Part shown: positions 52,601-61,231 of the stretch, in pieces
Layout: each line of letters starts with the position of its first letter
How positions within the stretch are numbered: the first letter of the stretch is position 1
Assembly (NCBI GenBank): GCA_903887415.1
Contig: CAISPO010000018.1
Location: forward strand, 1-64,000
Origin: an uncultured Bacteroidota bacterium
GTDB lineage: Bacteria > Bacteroidota > Bacteroidia > Chitinophagales > Chitinophagaceae
Direction of reading: 5' to 3'
DNA: 64,000 bases
The notes under the pieces: generated by a model
The model's input: the letters and a program-made list of their open reading frames with translations, nothing else
The model's database searches: none
What the model was told of the DNA's origin: nothing
Translations under genes and position numbers: made by a program

Positions 52601-53170
52601 ACGGGCAATATCCTGTTCAGTGGCCTCCAGCTTTTGCTTGGCTTCTTTTTTGCGCGTCTTATATATGGATATACCAGCGGCCTGCTCCAGCATTCTGCGG
52701 CGGCTGCCGTCCTTGTCCTTAATAATATCATCTACCATGCCCAGCTCTATAATGGCATAGGAATCATTGCTCACCCCCGTATCAAGAAACAGGTTGTGAA
52801 TATCCTTCAGGCGGCAGCTTACATCATTAAGCCGGTATTCGCTTTCGCCGCTTTTATAAAACTTACGGGTAATGGTAACCGTGGTAAACTCAGTAGGCAA
52901 CAGGTTGCGGGTGTTCTCAAATGTAAGTGATACCTCGGCCATGCCCGACGCTGTACGCGTGCGCGATCCGTTAAATATCAGGTCTTCCAGGTTATCAGAG
53001 CGCAGGGACTTGATCTTATGCTCACCTATTACCCAGCGTATCGCATCCACAATGTTCGATTTGCCACAACCATTCGGGCCCACGATACCCGTTATCGGGT
53101 TATCCAGTATTATATGGGTTTTGTCTGCGAAAGACTTGAACCCTTTTATTTCCAACGACTTTAATCTCAA
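49640..53170 (-). CDS. smc: Chromosome segregation protein SMC
   Basis: The 1176-aa protein is a full-length SMC: Walker A GPNGCGKSN (31-39), two long coiled coils, a central hinge at about 510-680 (FLVDHLGAYKANESE, YTLGGGSIGLFEG), then signature LSGGEKTLT and Walker B FCILDEVDAPLDDAN. It forms a DNA-entrapping ring that compacts and separates chromosomes. ScpA/ScpB are not in the window. The start is TTG at 53170; the family N-terminus (MRLKSLEIKGFKSF) begins exactly there and no ATG is in frame upstream. The 98 bp upstream and first five codons are repeated at 54104-54216. Confidence 0.93.
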   Translation of the reverse strand: MRLKSLEIKGFKSFADKTHIILDNPITGIVGPNGCGKSNIVDAIRWVIGEHKIKSLRSDNLEDLIFNGSRTRTASGMAEVSLTFENTRNLLPTEFTTVTITRKFYKSGESEYRLNDVSCRLKDIHNLFLDTGVSNDSYAIIELGMVDDIIKDKDGSRRRMLEQAAGISIYKTRKKEAKQKLEATEQDIARIEDLLFEIGNNLRTLESQAKKAERYFAIKGEYKEVSIELAKASLEHFNEQYKTLNEQHDSETDRRTQLEAIVATEEASVEQQKVQLIEKEQELSGLQKQFNDLVNRLRQLESDKKLAAQRLEHLKEREKTLTDFLSGAGGQSQKLEESIAFSEKQIAEETAVLEKIKTEVETLRTTVDEKRKAFDEKKLVLEQMRGEYQQRQRSQFDAEKKVAIADTSVMNLQRSMQQVQDEKTQRAAQITQLSTEKKTTEEQLAGKQTDLKNLIAKHEEVKSKILQSQEQMESLRAKLVEENRKLDSRRNEHDLLKSLVDSLEGYPDSIKFLKKNKEWDNNAPLLSDVFVVQNEYRTALENVLDNYLNYYIVANTEEAAKAVSLLDKNKKGKANFFLVDHLGAYKANESEAPQGAVPALSVVTVDDQYAELAKHLLGHVYITDDDADISQVALKNGNVLVGRNGKMIRGKYTLGGGSIGLFEGNKIGRAKNLERLAKEIQDLTATTGELKQYIADTQTLITGFNSELNDKAIEQTRQEINRLQNHSVNLGNKVENFEQLNQNGDKRLQDIQAQLDANHENIKGTRAELEKITAELQALQQNIQTAETDFRTVEQAFNEASAQYNQQNIAYTRQHSKLENLKQELQFRNNQLADLKRQIATNSEQLQQISGQLSETEKLLHAGDNELYELMSRKENEEKALNEKDRAYYAMRNNVTAQEGQLNQKRREKEHAEALLNGIKDKLSTMKVQVAGMSERLAIEFKVVLDDILDQPRTGEQSIEELTADSEKMKKRLENMGEVNPTAIEAYTEMKVRNDFIVEQRDDLVNAKESLLSTIEEVENTANTKFRETFDMVRTNFVQVFKALFTEDDNCDLRLTDPENMADSNIEIYAQPKGKKPSTLTQLSGGEKTLTSTAFLFAIYLIKPAPFCILDEVDAPLDDANVGKFTQMIRKFSDNSQFIIVTHNKQTMAAVDVIYGVTMQEAGVSKLVPVDFRSLN

Positions 53171-53268
53171 AGCACAAAAAATTTAGGAGGGAAACAAAAA
53201 TAAACTAAAACTCAAAATTCGCAGCTATTATTCGGGGTTGGTGAATATATAATAATATCGTAAGTAAT
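53156..53268 (-). repeat. Direct repeat of the smc leader, copy 1
   Basis: This 113-bp segment holds 15 nt of smc coding sequence (TTG AGA TTA AAG TCG on the minus strand) and 98 nt upstream. It matches 54104-54216 with 6 mismatches by my count, with no gaps. It includes the TATTTTTG promoter motif. Confidence 0.9.
53195..53202 (-). promoter_or_regulatory. -7 motif TATTTTTG of smc
   Basis: On the minus strand it is an exact TAnnTTTG match, 24 nt before the TTG start. It lies in the duplicated segment. Confidence 0.5.
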
Positions 53269-53281
53269 TCCTGAAAATAGA

Positions 53282-54118
53282 TTACGACGAGTGCGTACTA
53301 ACTGACGTTAATGTCTTTGTTGTTTTTCTAAGCATTAAGATCTCGGATATTATAGCCAACACATACATCAGCATCGGTAATAGGATATATTTTTCATAAA
53401 AGGTTACGGTAACCTGTTCGGGCGAGATCCTTAATTTACAGCGAACAAAATACCAAATTAGGGTGCCTAACAGTGTTATTTCAAAAAGAGTCCTTAAAAA
53501 GTACCTTTCTTTGAATTTCTGTTGAAACCTGCTAACGAGATCACTCAGCGCCATATAACAAACCACTGTAAAAAATGGGATATAAATACTAAAGTCCATT
53601 GTCTTCAAAACAATTTCTGAAAATGCGTAAAGTAGGAGAAATATTAAAAGCTCCGACCATCTATATAAAAGCAATTTTTCAAATTTATTAAATACCCTTT
53701 GGCAAGCTTTATATGATTTTCTAAAGTCTATGATGGATAAGGTTAACGATGATATTGCAACGAATATCTCAATCGGTATAAAAATACTGAGCACGATATG
53801 TTCAATGCATAAAAATAGATTAACAAGCATCAAAAGTACCGCCAGGTAATAAGCTACATTGAATCCATTGCTAATACTAAAACGCTTCTTTGATTTAAAA
53901 AATAATACACTTATGATGTGACAAAAAATTTTATGGACAAATAAAATCATAAAATGTAGTGTAACCATGTCAAAGATATTCTCTAAAAGAGATTCACTAT
54001 AGTGATTGAAGGTGGACCGATATAAGGTGATGGAGTCAAATAAATAACACAATATGATGTAGATTACCTGCGCCGACATGTCAAATAATCTAAACAGGTA
54101 AATCGACTTTAATCTCAA
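53282..54118 (-). CDS. Orphan AT-rich multispan membrane protein starting on a duplicated smc start
   Basis: I do not recognise this 278-aa protein. It has about six or seven hydrophobic helices, few charged loops, and a short basic stretch (KSKKRF, FQQKFKERYFLR). Its base composition is visibly more AT-rich than the surrounding genes, which suggests transfer. Its start codon is TTG and its first five codons are identical to those of smc (MRLKS), because they lie in the direct repeat. An internal ATG at 54079 (MSAQVIYIIL) is an alternative start. It is read in the same direction as smc and probably driven by the copied promoter. Confidence 0.65.
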   Translation of the reverse strand: MRLKSIYLFRLFDMSAQVIYIILCYLFDSITLYRSTFNHYSESLLENIFDMVTLHFMILFVHKIFCHIISVLFFKSKKRFSISNGFNVAYYLAVLLMLVNLFLCIEHIVLSIFIPIEIFVAISSLTLSIIDFRKSYKACQRVFNKFEKLLLYRWSELLIFLLLYAFSEIVLKTMDFSIYIPFFTVVCYMALSDLVSRFQQKFKERYFLRTLFEITLLGTLIWYFVRCKLRISPEQVTVTFYEKYILLPMLMYVLAIISEILMLRKTTKTLTSVSTHSS

Positions 54119-54216
54119 AGCACAAAAAAATTAGGAGGGAAACAAAAATAAACTAAAACTCAAAATTCGCAGCTATTATTCGGGTTTAGCGGATATATAA
54201 TAATATTGTAAGTAAT
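54104..54216 (-). repeat. Direct repeat of the smc leader, copy 2
   Basis: It is the partner of 53156-53268. It provides the promoter motif, leader, TTG start and first five codons of the orphan membrane-protein gene. It ends 46 bp before the divergent S41 peptidase gene. Confidence 0.9.
54143..54150 (-). promoter_or_regulatory. -7 motif TATTTTTG, duplicated copy
   Basis: It is identical to the smc promoter motif and at the same distance from the start of the orphan membrane-protein gene. Confidence 0.5.
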
Positions 54217-54262
54217 CCGTTATCTTTATGAGGTACGAAAATGTTTACCAAACATATAGCTA

Positions 54263-55750
54263 ATGTTTTATAGAATATCCACATTGCTTTTCGCGTTGCT
54301 ATTTTTCAGTATTGTGTTTCCGCAAAAGGGATGGTCGCAATGCAACTGTAAAAGGGAGTTTTTATTCCTGCGGTCATATATGGAAAATAATTACCCCGGA
54401 TTTAAAGATAAAATGCCTGTATATGGAGGCCTTGATTACAAAAAATTTACCCAACAATATGAAACAAAGACTGCCCTTGAGAAAAACAATACCTACTGCA
54501 TGGCACTGATGAAAGAATGGCTAAGATATTTCAAAGATAACCATATACAGATGCCGCGCACACCGGTGAAGGGGAATGACAGCATGGCGCTTATAGAACG
54601 GATAAAAAATGCGGAGCGTATAAACATAACACCCAAGGCTATAAAGAAAATAAAAGAAAACAAAGGCATAGAAGGAGTTTACTACAGAGATGATTCTGTT
54701 TTTAAAGTTGCGGTAATAAAGAGCCCCAATACATGGCGCACTTATGCGGCAGTAGTACTTGAAACAAAAAATAAGAACTGGTCTCCCGGCATGGTGAAAT
54801 TTGAGCTTAAAGAAAAAAATGACAGCTCAAAATATGAAGATAAATGGTTGTTCGATTATCCGAGCATTTTCTATTTCGATGACCACACATTAACTACAAA
54901 CAAGCGGATCAGTTTCAGTGGTTACGGTATGGATGGTGGAATATGGAAGAAAGAAGGATTAAAGGAATCCGCAGATGAGCAGGCCAAAAGAGATAAATGG
55001 AAACAGGAACGAAAGAATAATCCTAAAAAAGATACATGGTCATTCCTGGAATTCAGCAAGCCGGATGAAAATTGCGCCTATATGCGTATCAGCAGCTTTG
55101 ACGGGGACAATGCGCTTAAAATTGACTCTTTTGTAAAAGCGGTTGATACCATTATCAGTCATACGCCTTACCTCATTATTGATATCAGGAATAATGGTGG
55201 CGGGGCCGATCGTTCCTATAATGCGCTGATCCCTTATCTCTATACCCGGCCTATTGTTACTGTTGGGATGTCAATGCTTGCGACTAAAGATAATATTGAA
55301 GCAGAAAAAAAAGCCATTTCCACAATTGAGTCTGAGGAAACAAAAAGCAATTTGCGTAAAGATATAGCGGAGATGCAGGAAAATTTAGGCCATTTTACAC
55401 CATCGGGAAATGATACCATTGTAATGAAATCCATTAAAAAGTATCCTGAAAAAATAGCCATACTGGTCAATGGAAATTGTGCCAGTACCGCCGAGCAGTT
55501 TTTATTAGCAGCGCAGCAAAGCAGTAAAGTGGTGATCATGGGGCAAACTACGGACGGCACCCTCGACTACTCCAATAAACGCCCCAAACCGTTTCCATGC
55601 ATACCCTATACTCTTGAATATCCCATCACCCGGTCGGGCAGGCTGCCACTACATCCTATTGATAACATTGGCATAAAACCCGACGTGTCACTAAATTCAA
55701 CAGATTGGGTGAAAGAATCGATAGAATACCTTAAAAAAGGGGTAAAATAA
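54263..55750 (+). CDS. Secreted S41-family peptidase
   Basis: The 495-aa protein has a signal peptide (LLFALLFFSIVFPQKGWSQ) and a helical N-terminal region. The C-terminal protease domain holds LIIDIRNNGGGADRSY, NGNCASTAEQFLLAA with the nucleophile Ser, and VVIMGQTTDGTLDYS. These are the usual segments of tail-specific (CtpA/tricorn-core) peptidases in Bacteroidota. No PDZ domain is clear between them, and the CtpA Lys position is not obvious. It acts in the periplasm or outer membrane. A TATCTTTA sequence at 54221-54228 may be its promoter. Confidence 0.8.
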   Translation: MFYRISTLLFALLFFSIVFPQKGWSQCNCKREFLFLRSYMENNYPGFKDKMPVYGGLDYKKFTQQYETKTALEKNNTYCMALMKEWLRYFKDNHIQMPRTPVKGNDSMALIERIKNAERINITPKAIKKIKENKGIEGVYYRDDSVFKVAVIKSPNTWRTYAAVVLETKNKNWSPGMVKFELKEKNDSSKYEDKWLFDYPSIFYFDDHTLTTNKRISFSGYGMDGGIWKKEGLKESADEQAKRDKWKQERKNNPKKDTWSFLEFSKPDENCAYMRISSFDGDNALKIDSFVKAVDTIISHTPYLIIDIRNNGGGADRSYNALIPYLYTRPIVTVGMSMLATKDNIEAEKKAISTIESEETKSNLRKDIAEMQENLGHFTPSGNDTIVMKSIKKYPEKIAILVNGNCASTAEQFLLAAQQSSKVVIMGQTTDGTLDYSNKRPKPFPCIPYTLEYPITRSGRLPLHPIDNIGIKPDVSLNSTDWVKESIEYLKKGVK

Positions 55751-55827
55751 AAGGGTGTTAACTCGATCCTTTGTTTAAACGCTAATGCTAGTAGTAAAAT
55801 ATAAACCTTTTATGACTTACGACCACG

Positions 55828-56322
55828 TCAAAACCCATTCTTCTTAGCATACTCCTGCTGTATCTCCCTAAACTTTGAAATGAGGTCAGATTCCCGCTTC
55901 GCATCCTTTTTCCCTATCTGGAATAAGATCGATATATCGTTTGGCCTTGCATCAGGCTTTAATTTTTCGAACATGGCGAGGTCATTGTGAACCATATTTT
56001 TTTCATAGCCCAGTACCGCAAGTTCGGCACGCCTCAATTGTTCAGATCCCCCTGTATCATCCATATGTTTTACATAACGCCCGCAGGAATCTATATAGTC
56101 TTCATAAGATTGCCGCACCGGCGCTATCTTCGTGTAATCTTTATTATTTATTGCTTCACCTATACAAACACCCAGGGCCTTTCCCCTTGCAAAAACGCTG
56201 TCGTTAATAACAAGAAGGGTATTACTGAGCTTTTGCGCCTCCTTTTTCGTGGGTGAGCTGCACGAAAGGCAGGCAAAGAACAATGTGAAAGCCACGCCAA
56301 CAGATATGAAAGTTCGGAACAT
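55828..56322 (-). CDS. Small lipoprotein of unknown function
   Basis: The 164-aa protein has a lipoprotein signal (FRTFISVGVAFTLFFACLSC) with lipobox CLSC (Cys21). The helical body has pairs of Lys/Glu and ends DLISKFREIQQEYAKK. I see no family match. The frame is open to 56829, but the extension runs antisense to hscA and lacks a signal, so I choose ATG 56322. It is divergent from hscA, separated by 138 bp. Confidence 0.7.
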   Translation of the reverse strand: MFRTFISVGVAFTLFFACLSCSSPTKKEAQKLSNTLLVINDSVFARGKALGVCIGEAINNKDYTKIAPVRQSYEDYIDSCGRYVKHMDDTGGSEQLRRAELAVLGYEKNMVHNDLAMFEKLKPDARPNDISILFQIGKKDAKRESDLISKFREIQQEYAKKNGF

Positions 56323-56435
56323 TTCCAAATATACAATGCTTATGCCTTTTGAGCAATCGGAGTTATAGGCGGTTTTTATTTGGGCATAGACATTTTCAGG
56401 CATTGAGCAATTAAGGTATTGAGCTATTGATAAAC

Positions 56436-56443
56436 TACCTTTG
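56436..56443 (+). promoter_or_regulatory. -7 motif TACCTTTG of the Hsp70 gene
   Basis: It is an exact TAnnTTTG match, 17 nt before the ATG at 56461. Confidence 0.55.
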
Positions 56444-56460
56444 TGCTCCAAAATAAAATT

Positions 56461-58332
56461 ATGGGCAAAATAGCCATTAATATAGCCACCGGCAGCATAC
56501 AAAAAGAAGAGATCATTGTGGGCATAGACCTGGGTACTACCAATAGCCTTATTGCTATTGTAAGAGGAGATACACACAAGCCTATTGCACTCAAAGAAAT
56601 AGATGGACTGGCGCTGGTGCCATCTATAGTTCACTTCGATGAATACGGGAATACCACCGTCGGTAACCCGGCAAAAGAACTGTTGATCGCAGAGCCGGAA
56701 CGTACCATATACTCGGTAAAACGGCTGATGGGGAAATCTTATAACGATGTGGGCCGGGATGCAGGATTCTTTGCCTATCACGTCATTGATGATAATACAG
56801 ATGCATTGGTGAAGATACAGGTTGGGCAAAAATTTTATTCACCCATCGAGTTGTCTTCTTATATTTTGAAAGAACTGAAGAAGCGCGCCGAACACATTTT
56901 GAAGGCAAGCATCAGCAAAGCAGTGATTACTGTCCCTGCCTACTTTAATGACGCTCAGCGCCAGGCCACCCGTGATGCGGGCAGGCTGGCGGGCCTTGAT
57001 GTGCTGCGCATTATTAACGAGCCCACGGCGGCCAGCCTGGCCTATGGACTTGGCGCTAAGAAGGGCGAAGAAAAAACAATTGCTGTGTACGACCTCGGCG
57101 GCGGCACATTTGATATATCTATACTGACGATTAATAACGGCATATTTGAAGTGCTCTCCACACATGGCGACACCTACCTGGGTGGTGATGATATGGACAA
57201 CCTGCTGGTAAGGTACTGGCAGGAAGATGGAGGGGAAGGTAGCTCAGACCTCGGCTTTGGCAGTAGCATTGATAAAACACTGATGCAGCAACTGAGAGTA
57301 ACTGCAGAAAAAGCAAAGATACATTTGACAAGCAATGACGTATTTGAAGGAGCGGTAAATGGCAAGCAGGTTCGTATAACAAAACAAGAATTCAATGATC
57401 TCATACAGCCGCTTATAGACCGCACGATCAACTCGTGCAAGAGTGCACTCAAGGATGCGGGCCTTACCATTCAACAGATAGATGCGGTGGTAATGGTAGG
57501 CGGCTCTACCCGTGTGCCGCTGGTAAAAGAAAGCGTGAGCCAATTCTTTGGCAAAGCAGTTTATGATCAGTTGAACCCTGACGAAGTAGTAGCCCTCGGC
57601 GCCGCTGTGCAGGCCGATATACTCGCCGGTAACAATACCGAAATGCTGTTGCTGGATGTTACACCGCTTTCATTAGGCATAGAAACCATGGGCGGCCTCA
57701 TGGATGTGCTGATACCCCGCAATTCTAAAATACCCATGAAGGCAGGACGACAGTACACCACGCAAAAAGACGGCCAGGGTGGTATGCGCATATCCGTATT
57801 CCAGGGTGAGCGCGACCTGGTGCAGGACAACCGTAAACTCGCAGAGTTCAACCTCACTGGCATCCCCGGTATGCCCGCAGGCATGCCCAAAGTAGAAGTA
57901 TCATTCCTGATAGATGCAGATGGCATACTGAAAGTAAGCGCTACAGAGCTTCGTAGCGGCATCGCACAAAGCATAGACGTAAAACCACAATACGGCCTCA
58001 CGGATGACGAAGTGGAAAAGATGCTGCTTGATTCGCTGACGCATGCAAAAGATGATATCAAAACAAGAGCATTAGTAGAAGCCGCAACAGAGGCGGAGCA
58101 GATGCTCGACACGACTGCAAAATTCCTCACCAAGTACCGCGAAGCGTTAACAGAAGAAGAGATAGCCACAACTAACGACCGTATGCGGATACTCCGTGAA
58201 GCAATAGCCGCAAAGGACAAAGACCGCATACAGCACGAAACAGAAATACTCAATGATATTTCCCGCCCTTATGCAGAGCGGGTTATGGAAGCAGCGTTGA
58301 AGGACGCTATGAAGGGCACGAAAATTATATAG
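56461..58332 (+). CDS. hscA: HscA-like Hsp70 chaperone
   Basis: The 623-aa protein has the Hsp70 ATPase motifs [48 protein letters not shown] and [13 protein letters not shown], then a substrate-binding half ([19 protein letters not shown]). HscA is favoured over DnaK by the N-terminal extension before the ATPase domain, [13 protein letters not shown] and overall length; the EF-rich DnaK tail is absent. HscA works with HscB on IscU to help Fe-S cluster transfer. No isc gene is nearby, so this assignment needs a search. It converges with the permease gene, overlapping it by 8 bp. Confidence 0.75.
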   Translation: MGKIAINIATGSIQKEEIIVGIDLGTTNSLIAIVRGDTHKPIALKEIDGLALVPSIVHFDEYGNTTVGNPAKELLIAEPERTIYSVKRLMGKSYNDVGRDAGFFAYHVIDDNTDALVKIQVGQKFYSPIELSSYILKELKKRAEHILKASISKAVITVPAYFNDAQRQATRDAGRLAGLDVLRIINEPTAASLAYGLGAKKGEEKTIAVYDLGGGTFDISILTINNGIFEVLSTHGDTYLGGDDMDNLLVRYWQEDGGEGSSDLGFGSSIDKTLMQQLRVTAEKAKIHLTSNDVFEGAVNGKQVRITKQEFNDLIQPLIDRTINSCKSALKDAGLTIQQIDAVVMVGGSTRVPLVKESVSQFFGKAVYDQLNPDEVVALGAAVQADILAGNNTEMLLLDVTPLSLGIETMGGLMDVLIPRNSKIPMKAGRQYTTQKDGQGGMRISVFQGERDLVQDNRKLAEFNLTGIPGMPAGMPKVEVSFLIDADGILKVSATELRSGIAQSIDVKPQYGLTDDEVEKMLLDSLTHAKDDIKTRALVEAATEAEQMLDTTAKFLTKYREALTEEEIATTNDRMRILREAIAAKDKDRIQHETEILNDISRPYAERVMEAALKDAMKGTKII

Positions 58333-59680
58333 GCTGTGCAGGCTTCCGCATAAAAATAAAATACGCCAGCACGCCCGCGGCAATAATTCCTAGCGAAGAC
58401 AGTATATAATGATAGTCGATGGTAGAATAAATAAACAGCCAGATAACAATAGATAATATCGCAGGCACGGGAAACAACGGCATTTTATAGGGCCGCTCAT
58501 CATCTGGTTTCTTATAGTGCCAGGCTATTACGCCTATTCCCTGCGATACGAACTGCACCAGTATGCGCATCGTAAGGATGGCGGTGATCACATCTCCCAA
58601 TTTGAACAGGAGACTGAATATAAAACCCACCCCACCCACTGCCAGCAAGGATATATGCGGGAACTTATGCCTCGGATGCACCGTGGCAAATACGCTGAAG
58701 AAATTACCATCCAGCGCTGCTGCATAGGGAATGCGCGAGTAGCCCAGTATGGCCGAGAACAACGAAGAGAGCGCAATGATAAGGATAAGCAAGGTAGCTA
58801 CCTTTGCCACGGTATCGTTGTAAATATGGCTGAAATAGATACTGGCGACAAAATCAGAATTTGCGACAGTCTGCCATGGCAGTACACCAAGTATCACCGT
58901 TTGCATACAGAGGTAAAAGATGGCGATCCCCGAGATCGAAAGCAGTATGCTGCGGGGTATGTTTTTCGCGGGATCTTTTATTTCTGCGCCCAGGTGGCAT
59001 ACGTTATAATACCCCAGGTAGGAGTAAACAGACTTTAGCGACGCCTGCCCTATAGCTACATACAATAAGGATGAACTGCTGAACCCATCAAAATGAATAT
59101 TGAACGCCTGCGCAGCATTGAAGTGTGGGATACCAGATGCTATCAGCCAGATAATGGTACCGGCAGTAACCACCCACAGCATCACCGATATTTTCCCCAC
59201 GTTCTTGATGTTCCTATAGAGCAGACCGACAAGCAAGATCACAAGGCTGCCGCTCACTGCTTTCTTTTGCATTGCGGTAAGTGGTACCAGGTAGGAGAAA
59301 TAATTGGCAAACCCTATCGCGCCGCTGGCAATAACAAGGGGCGCCTGCAAAGTAGTTTGCCAGATAAATACGAACGACATCAAACGCCCACCCTTTCGCT
59401 CAACAAACAATTTTTGTAAAAAGACGTAACTGCCGCCAGCTTCCGGCCACTTAGCGCCCAGCTCCGCCCACACCATTCCATCCATAAACGCCAGCAAAGC
59501 GCCTACTAGCCAGGCAATGATGCTCGCTGGCCCATGCATCATGGTCACGATCATAGGGATGGTCACAAACGGCCCTATGCCCACCATATCTATCATATTG
59601 ATAGCAGTAGCCTGGCCCAATGAGAGGCCCCGTTCCAGTTTGTGATCGTTAGAAATTGACAAGCAAATGAATTGGTACAC
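58325..59680 (-). CDS. Amino acid permease (APC superfamily)
   Basis: The protein has about twelve membrane helices and the APC N-terminal motif ([20 protein letters not shown], then [12 protein letters not shown]) with the unwound helix-1 glycine region. [12 protein letters not shown] and a [14 protein letters not shown] segment follow. It should import an amino acid or amine by proton or sodium symport; specificity is unknown. The start is unclear: GTG at 59680 or TTG at 59662 (the latter gives [11 protein letters not shown]) are the in-frame options. It is divergent from arsR, with 100 bp between. Confidence 0.82.
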   Translation of the reverse strand: MYQFICLSISNDHKLERGLSLGQATAINMIDMVGIGPFVTIPMIVTMMHGPASIIAWLVGALLAFMDGMVWAELGAKWPEAGGSYVFLQKLFVERKGGRLMSFVFIWQTTLQAPLVIASGAIGFANYFSYLVPLTAMQKKAVSGSLVILLVGLLYRNIKNVGKISVMLWVVTAGTIIWLIASGIPHFNAAQAFNIHFDGFSSSSLLYVAIGQASLKSVYSYLGYYNVCHLGAEIKDPAKNIPRSILLSISGIAIFYLCMQTVILGVLPWQTVANSDFVASIYFSHIYNDTVAKVATLLILIIALSSLFSAILGYSRIPYAAALDGNFFSVFATVHPRHKFPHISLLAVGGVGFIFSLLFKLGDVITAILTMRILVQFVSQGIGVIAWHYKKPDDERPYKMPLFPVPAILSIVIWLFIYSTIDYHYILSSLGIIAAGVLAYFIFMRKPAQPI

Positions 59681-59752
59681 AAAATAGAAAATGCGGCGGT
59701 CAAATCATAAATAGGCTCATTGCCAGTATTTATTTTAGCGGTTTGTTCATTT

Positions 59753-59768
59753 ATCGTAATATTGCAAT
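59753..59768. promoter_or_regulatory. Candidate ArsR operator overlapping the arsR promoter
   Basis: ATCGTAATATTGCAAT is an imperfect palindrome centred on AATATT, as in many ArsR/SmtB operators. A TAATATTG sequence within it may be the -7 element, so bound ArsR would block transcription. It ends 12 nt before the arsR ATG. Confidence 0.5.
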
Positions 59769-59780
59769 GAAACGATCGAT

Positions 59781-60131
59781 ATGGGTATCAGTAAAACAGA
59801 ATTATTTACAAAAAAGCAAAACGAGCTGGCCAACATTGCGCGTGTGCTAGGGCATCCGGCGCGGATCGCTATACTACAGCACCTGGTGAAAATAAATGCC
59901 TGCATTTGCAATGACCTTGTGGCTGAGTTGGGCCTTGCACAGCCTACTATATCGCAGCATCTTAAAGAGTTGAAGCAAATGGGATTTATACAGGGATCAA
60001 TAGAAGGAACCAGTGTTTGTTACTGCATTGATCCCAAAGCCTGGGAAAAGTATAAAAAGCTGTTTGGGGACTTTTTTGCAGATATCACACCAATTGACAA
60101 ATCCTGCTGCGGGCCTGACTGCTGTAACTAA
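59781..60131 (+). CDS. arsR: ArsR-family arsenic-responsive repressor
   Basis: The 116-aa winged-helix protein has LGHPARIAILQHLV, the recognition helix LAQPTISQHLKELKQMGFI and the wing GSIEGTSVCYCI. Possible As(III) ligands are Cys41 and Cys43 (ACICNDL), Cys80 and Cys82 in the wing, and a C-terminal cluster (Cys109, 110, 114, 115 in CCGPDCC). The gene leads a three-gene arsenic operon and would repress it until arsenite binds. The aquaporin gene follows after 8 bp. Confidence 0.9.
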   Translation: MGISKTELFTKKQNELANIARVLGHPARIAILQHLVKINACICNDLVAELGLAQPTISQHLKELKQMGFIQGSIEGTSVCYCIDPKAWEKYKKLFGDFFADITPIDKSCCGPDCCN

Positions 60132-60139
60132 ACGATACC

Positions 60140-60784
60140 ATGAGAAAGTTACTAGCGGAATTTCTTGGTACTTATGCATTGGTATTTGCAGGTACTGGCG
60201 CCATTGTGATAGATCAGTTATCGCACAATGCTATTACTCATGTTGGTATTGCCATTACGTTTGGTCTGATAGTGATGAGTATGATCTATGCTTTTGGGGA
60301 TATATCCGGTGCGCACCTGAATCCGGCAGTGAGTATAGCATTTACGGTCGCTGGCAAATTTTCCATAAAACAAATGGCACCCTATGTTCTTACTCAGTTG
60401 ATCGGCGCATGTTTAGCCAGTTTTACTTTAATATTTATATTTCCTGAAAGTCAAATGCTGGGCGCCACTATGCCTTCCGGTACAGAAATGCAGTCGTTTG
60501 TTATGGAGCTGATCCTTACATTCTTTCTGATGCTTGTTATCATCAATGTCGCATCAGGCAGTAAAGAGCAGGGCATGTTTGCCGGTCTCGCCATTGGTGC
60601 CGTGGTTGGGCTGGAAGCCATGTTTGCAGGACCAGTGTCCGGCGCTTCCATGAATCCGGCCCGTTCACTTGGCCCGGCTATTGTCAGCGGGCATATGGAG
60701 CACGTATGGATATATATTGTTGCTCCGGTAGCAGGTGCTGTAGCCGCAGTGCCCGTTTCCGGATTTTTAAAAAAAGATAAATGA
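60140..60784 (+). CDS. MIP-family aquaporin/aquaglyceroporin in the ars operon
   Basis: The 214-aa protein has six membrane helices and both pore motifs: NPA at 61-63 (AHLNPAVSIAF) and 172-174 (ASMNPARSLGP). The residue after the second motif (Ser in NPARS) is the water-channel form, whereas glycerol facilitators usually have Asp. In some ars operons (arsR-aqpS-arsC of Sinorhizobium) a similar channel lets arsenite leave the cell by diffusion after arsenate reduction. That role is likely here by context. It overlaps arsC by 4 bp (ATGA). Confidence 0.88.
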   Translation: MRKLLAEFLGTYALVFAGTGAIVIDQLSHNAITHVGIAITFGLIVMSMIYAFGDISGAHLNPAVSIAFTVAGKFSIKQMAPYVLTQLIGACLASFTLIFIFPESQMLGATMPSGTEMQSFVMELILTFFLMLVIINVASGSKEQGMFAGLAIGAVVGLEAMFAGPVSGASMNPARSLGPAIVSGHMEHVWIYIVAPVAGAVAAVPVSGFLKKDK

Positions 60785-61182
60785 AGCACATTCTTTTCGT
60801 TTGCATTGAAAATAGTAACCGCAGCCAGATGGCGCAAGCCTTTGCTAATATGTATGGTTCAGGAGATGTAAAGACGTATAGTGCAGGCTCCAGGCCTTCA
60901 GGGAAGGTAAACCCCAAAGCCATCGCCGCTATGAAAGAGCTGGGATACGATCTTCAAATGCATAAATCAAAAGCACTGGATAAGCTGCCGGATATAGAGT
61001 TCGACTACGCGATCACTATGGGCTGTGGTGATGCATGCCCGCTTGTCCGTGCAAAACATAGACTGGATTGGACCATTCCAGATCCTCGGGACATGGATGA
61101 AGATGAATTCCGAAAAGTGAGGAACATGATCAGGGACAAAGTAAAGGATGTACTGAACAAAATGAATACAGAAAATGACTGA
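60781..61182 (+). CDS. arsC: Arsenate reductase (LMW-PTP type)
   Basis: The 133-aa protein has the phosphatase-like loop C-x5-R with Cys8 and Arg14 (VCIENSNRSQ) and the redox pair Cys82 and Cys86 (GCGDACP). The general-acid Asp101 is in the IPDPRDMD segment. It reduces arsenate to arsenite, using thioredoxin to restore the disulfide. Its start overlaps the aquaporin stop, so the two are translationally coupled. Together with ArsR they form the complete operon; no ArsB or Acr3 efflux pump is present. Confidence 0.92.
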   Translation: MKHILFVCIENSNRSQMAQAFANMYGSGDVKTYSAGSRPSGKVNPKAIAAMKELGYDLQMHKSKALDKLPDIEFDYAITMGCGDACPLVRAKHRLDWTIPDPRDMDEDEFRKVRNMIRDKVKDVLNKMNTEND

Positions 61183-61231
61183 GGCAATATACCATTTCAA
61201 CATTGAAAACCGGGCAATAGTCTTACACTCG

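Noticed and set aside
51534-52760. A 408-aa Ser/Cys-rich plus-strand frame opposite smc
   Set aside because: It is the complement of coiled-coil codons rich in Glu, Lys and Gln, a known source of long shadow frames.
53282-54118. Orphan membrane gene as a conventional insertion sequence
   Set aside because: There is no transposase, and the 113-bp direct repeat is far longer than an IS target duplication; it also has no terminal inverted repeats.
56323-56829. N-terminal extension of the small lipoprotein to 333 aa
   Set aside because: This part runs antisense to hscA and its promoter, and the internal ATG 56322 gives a standard lipoprotein signal.
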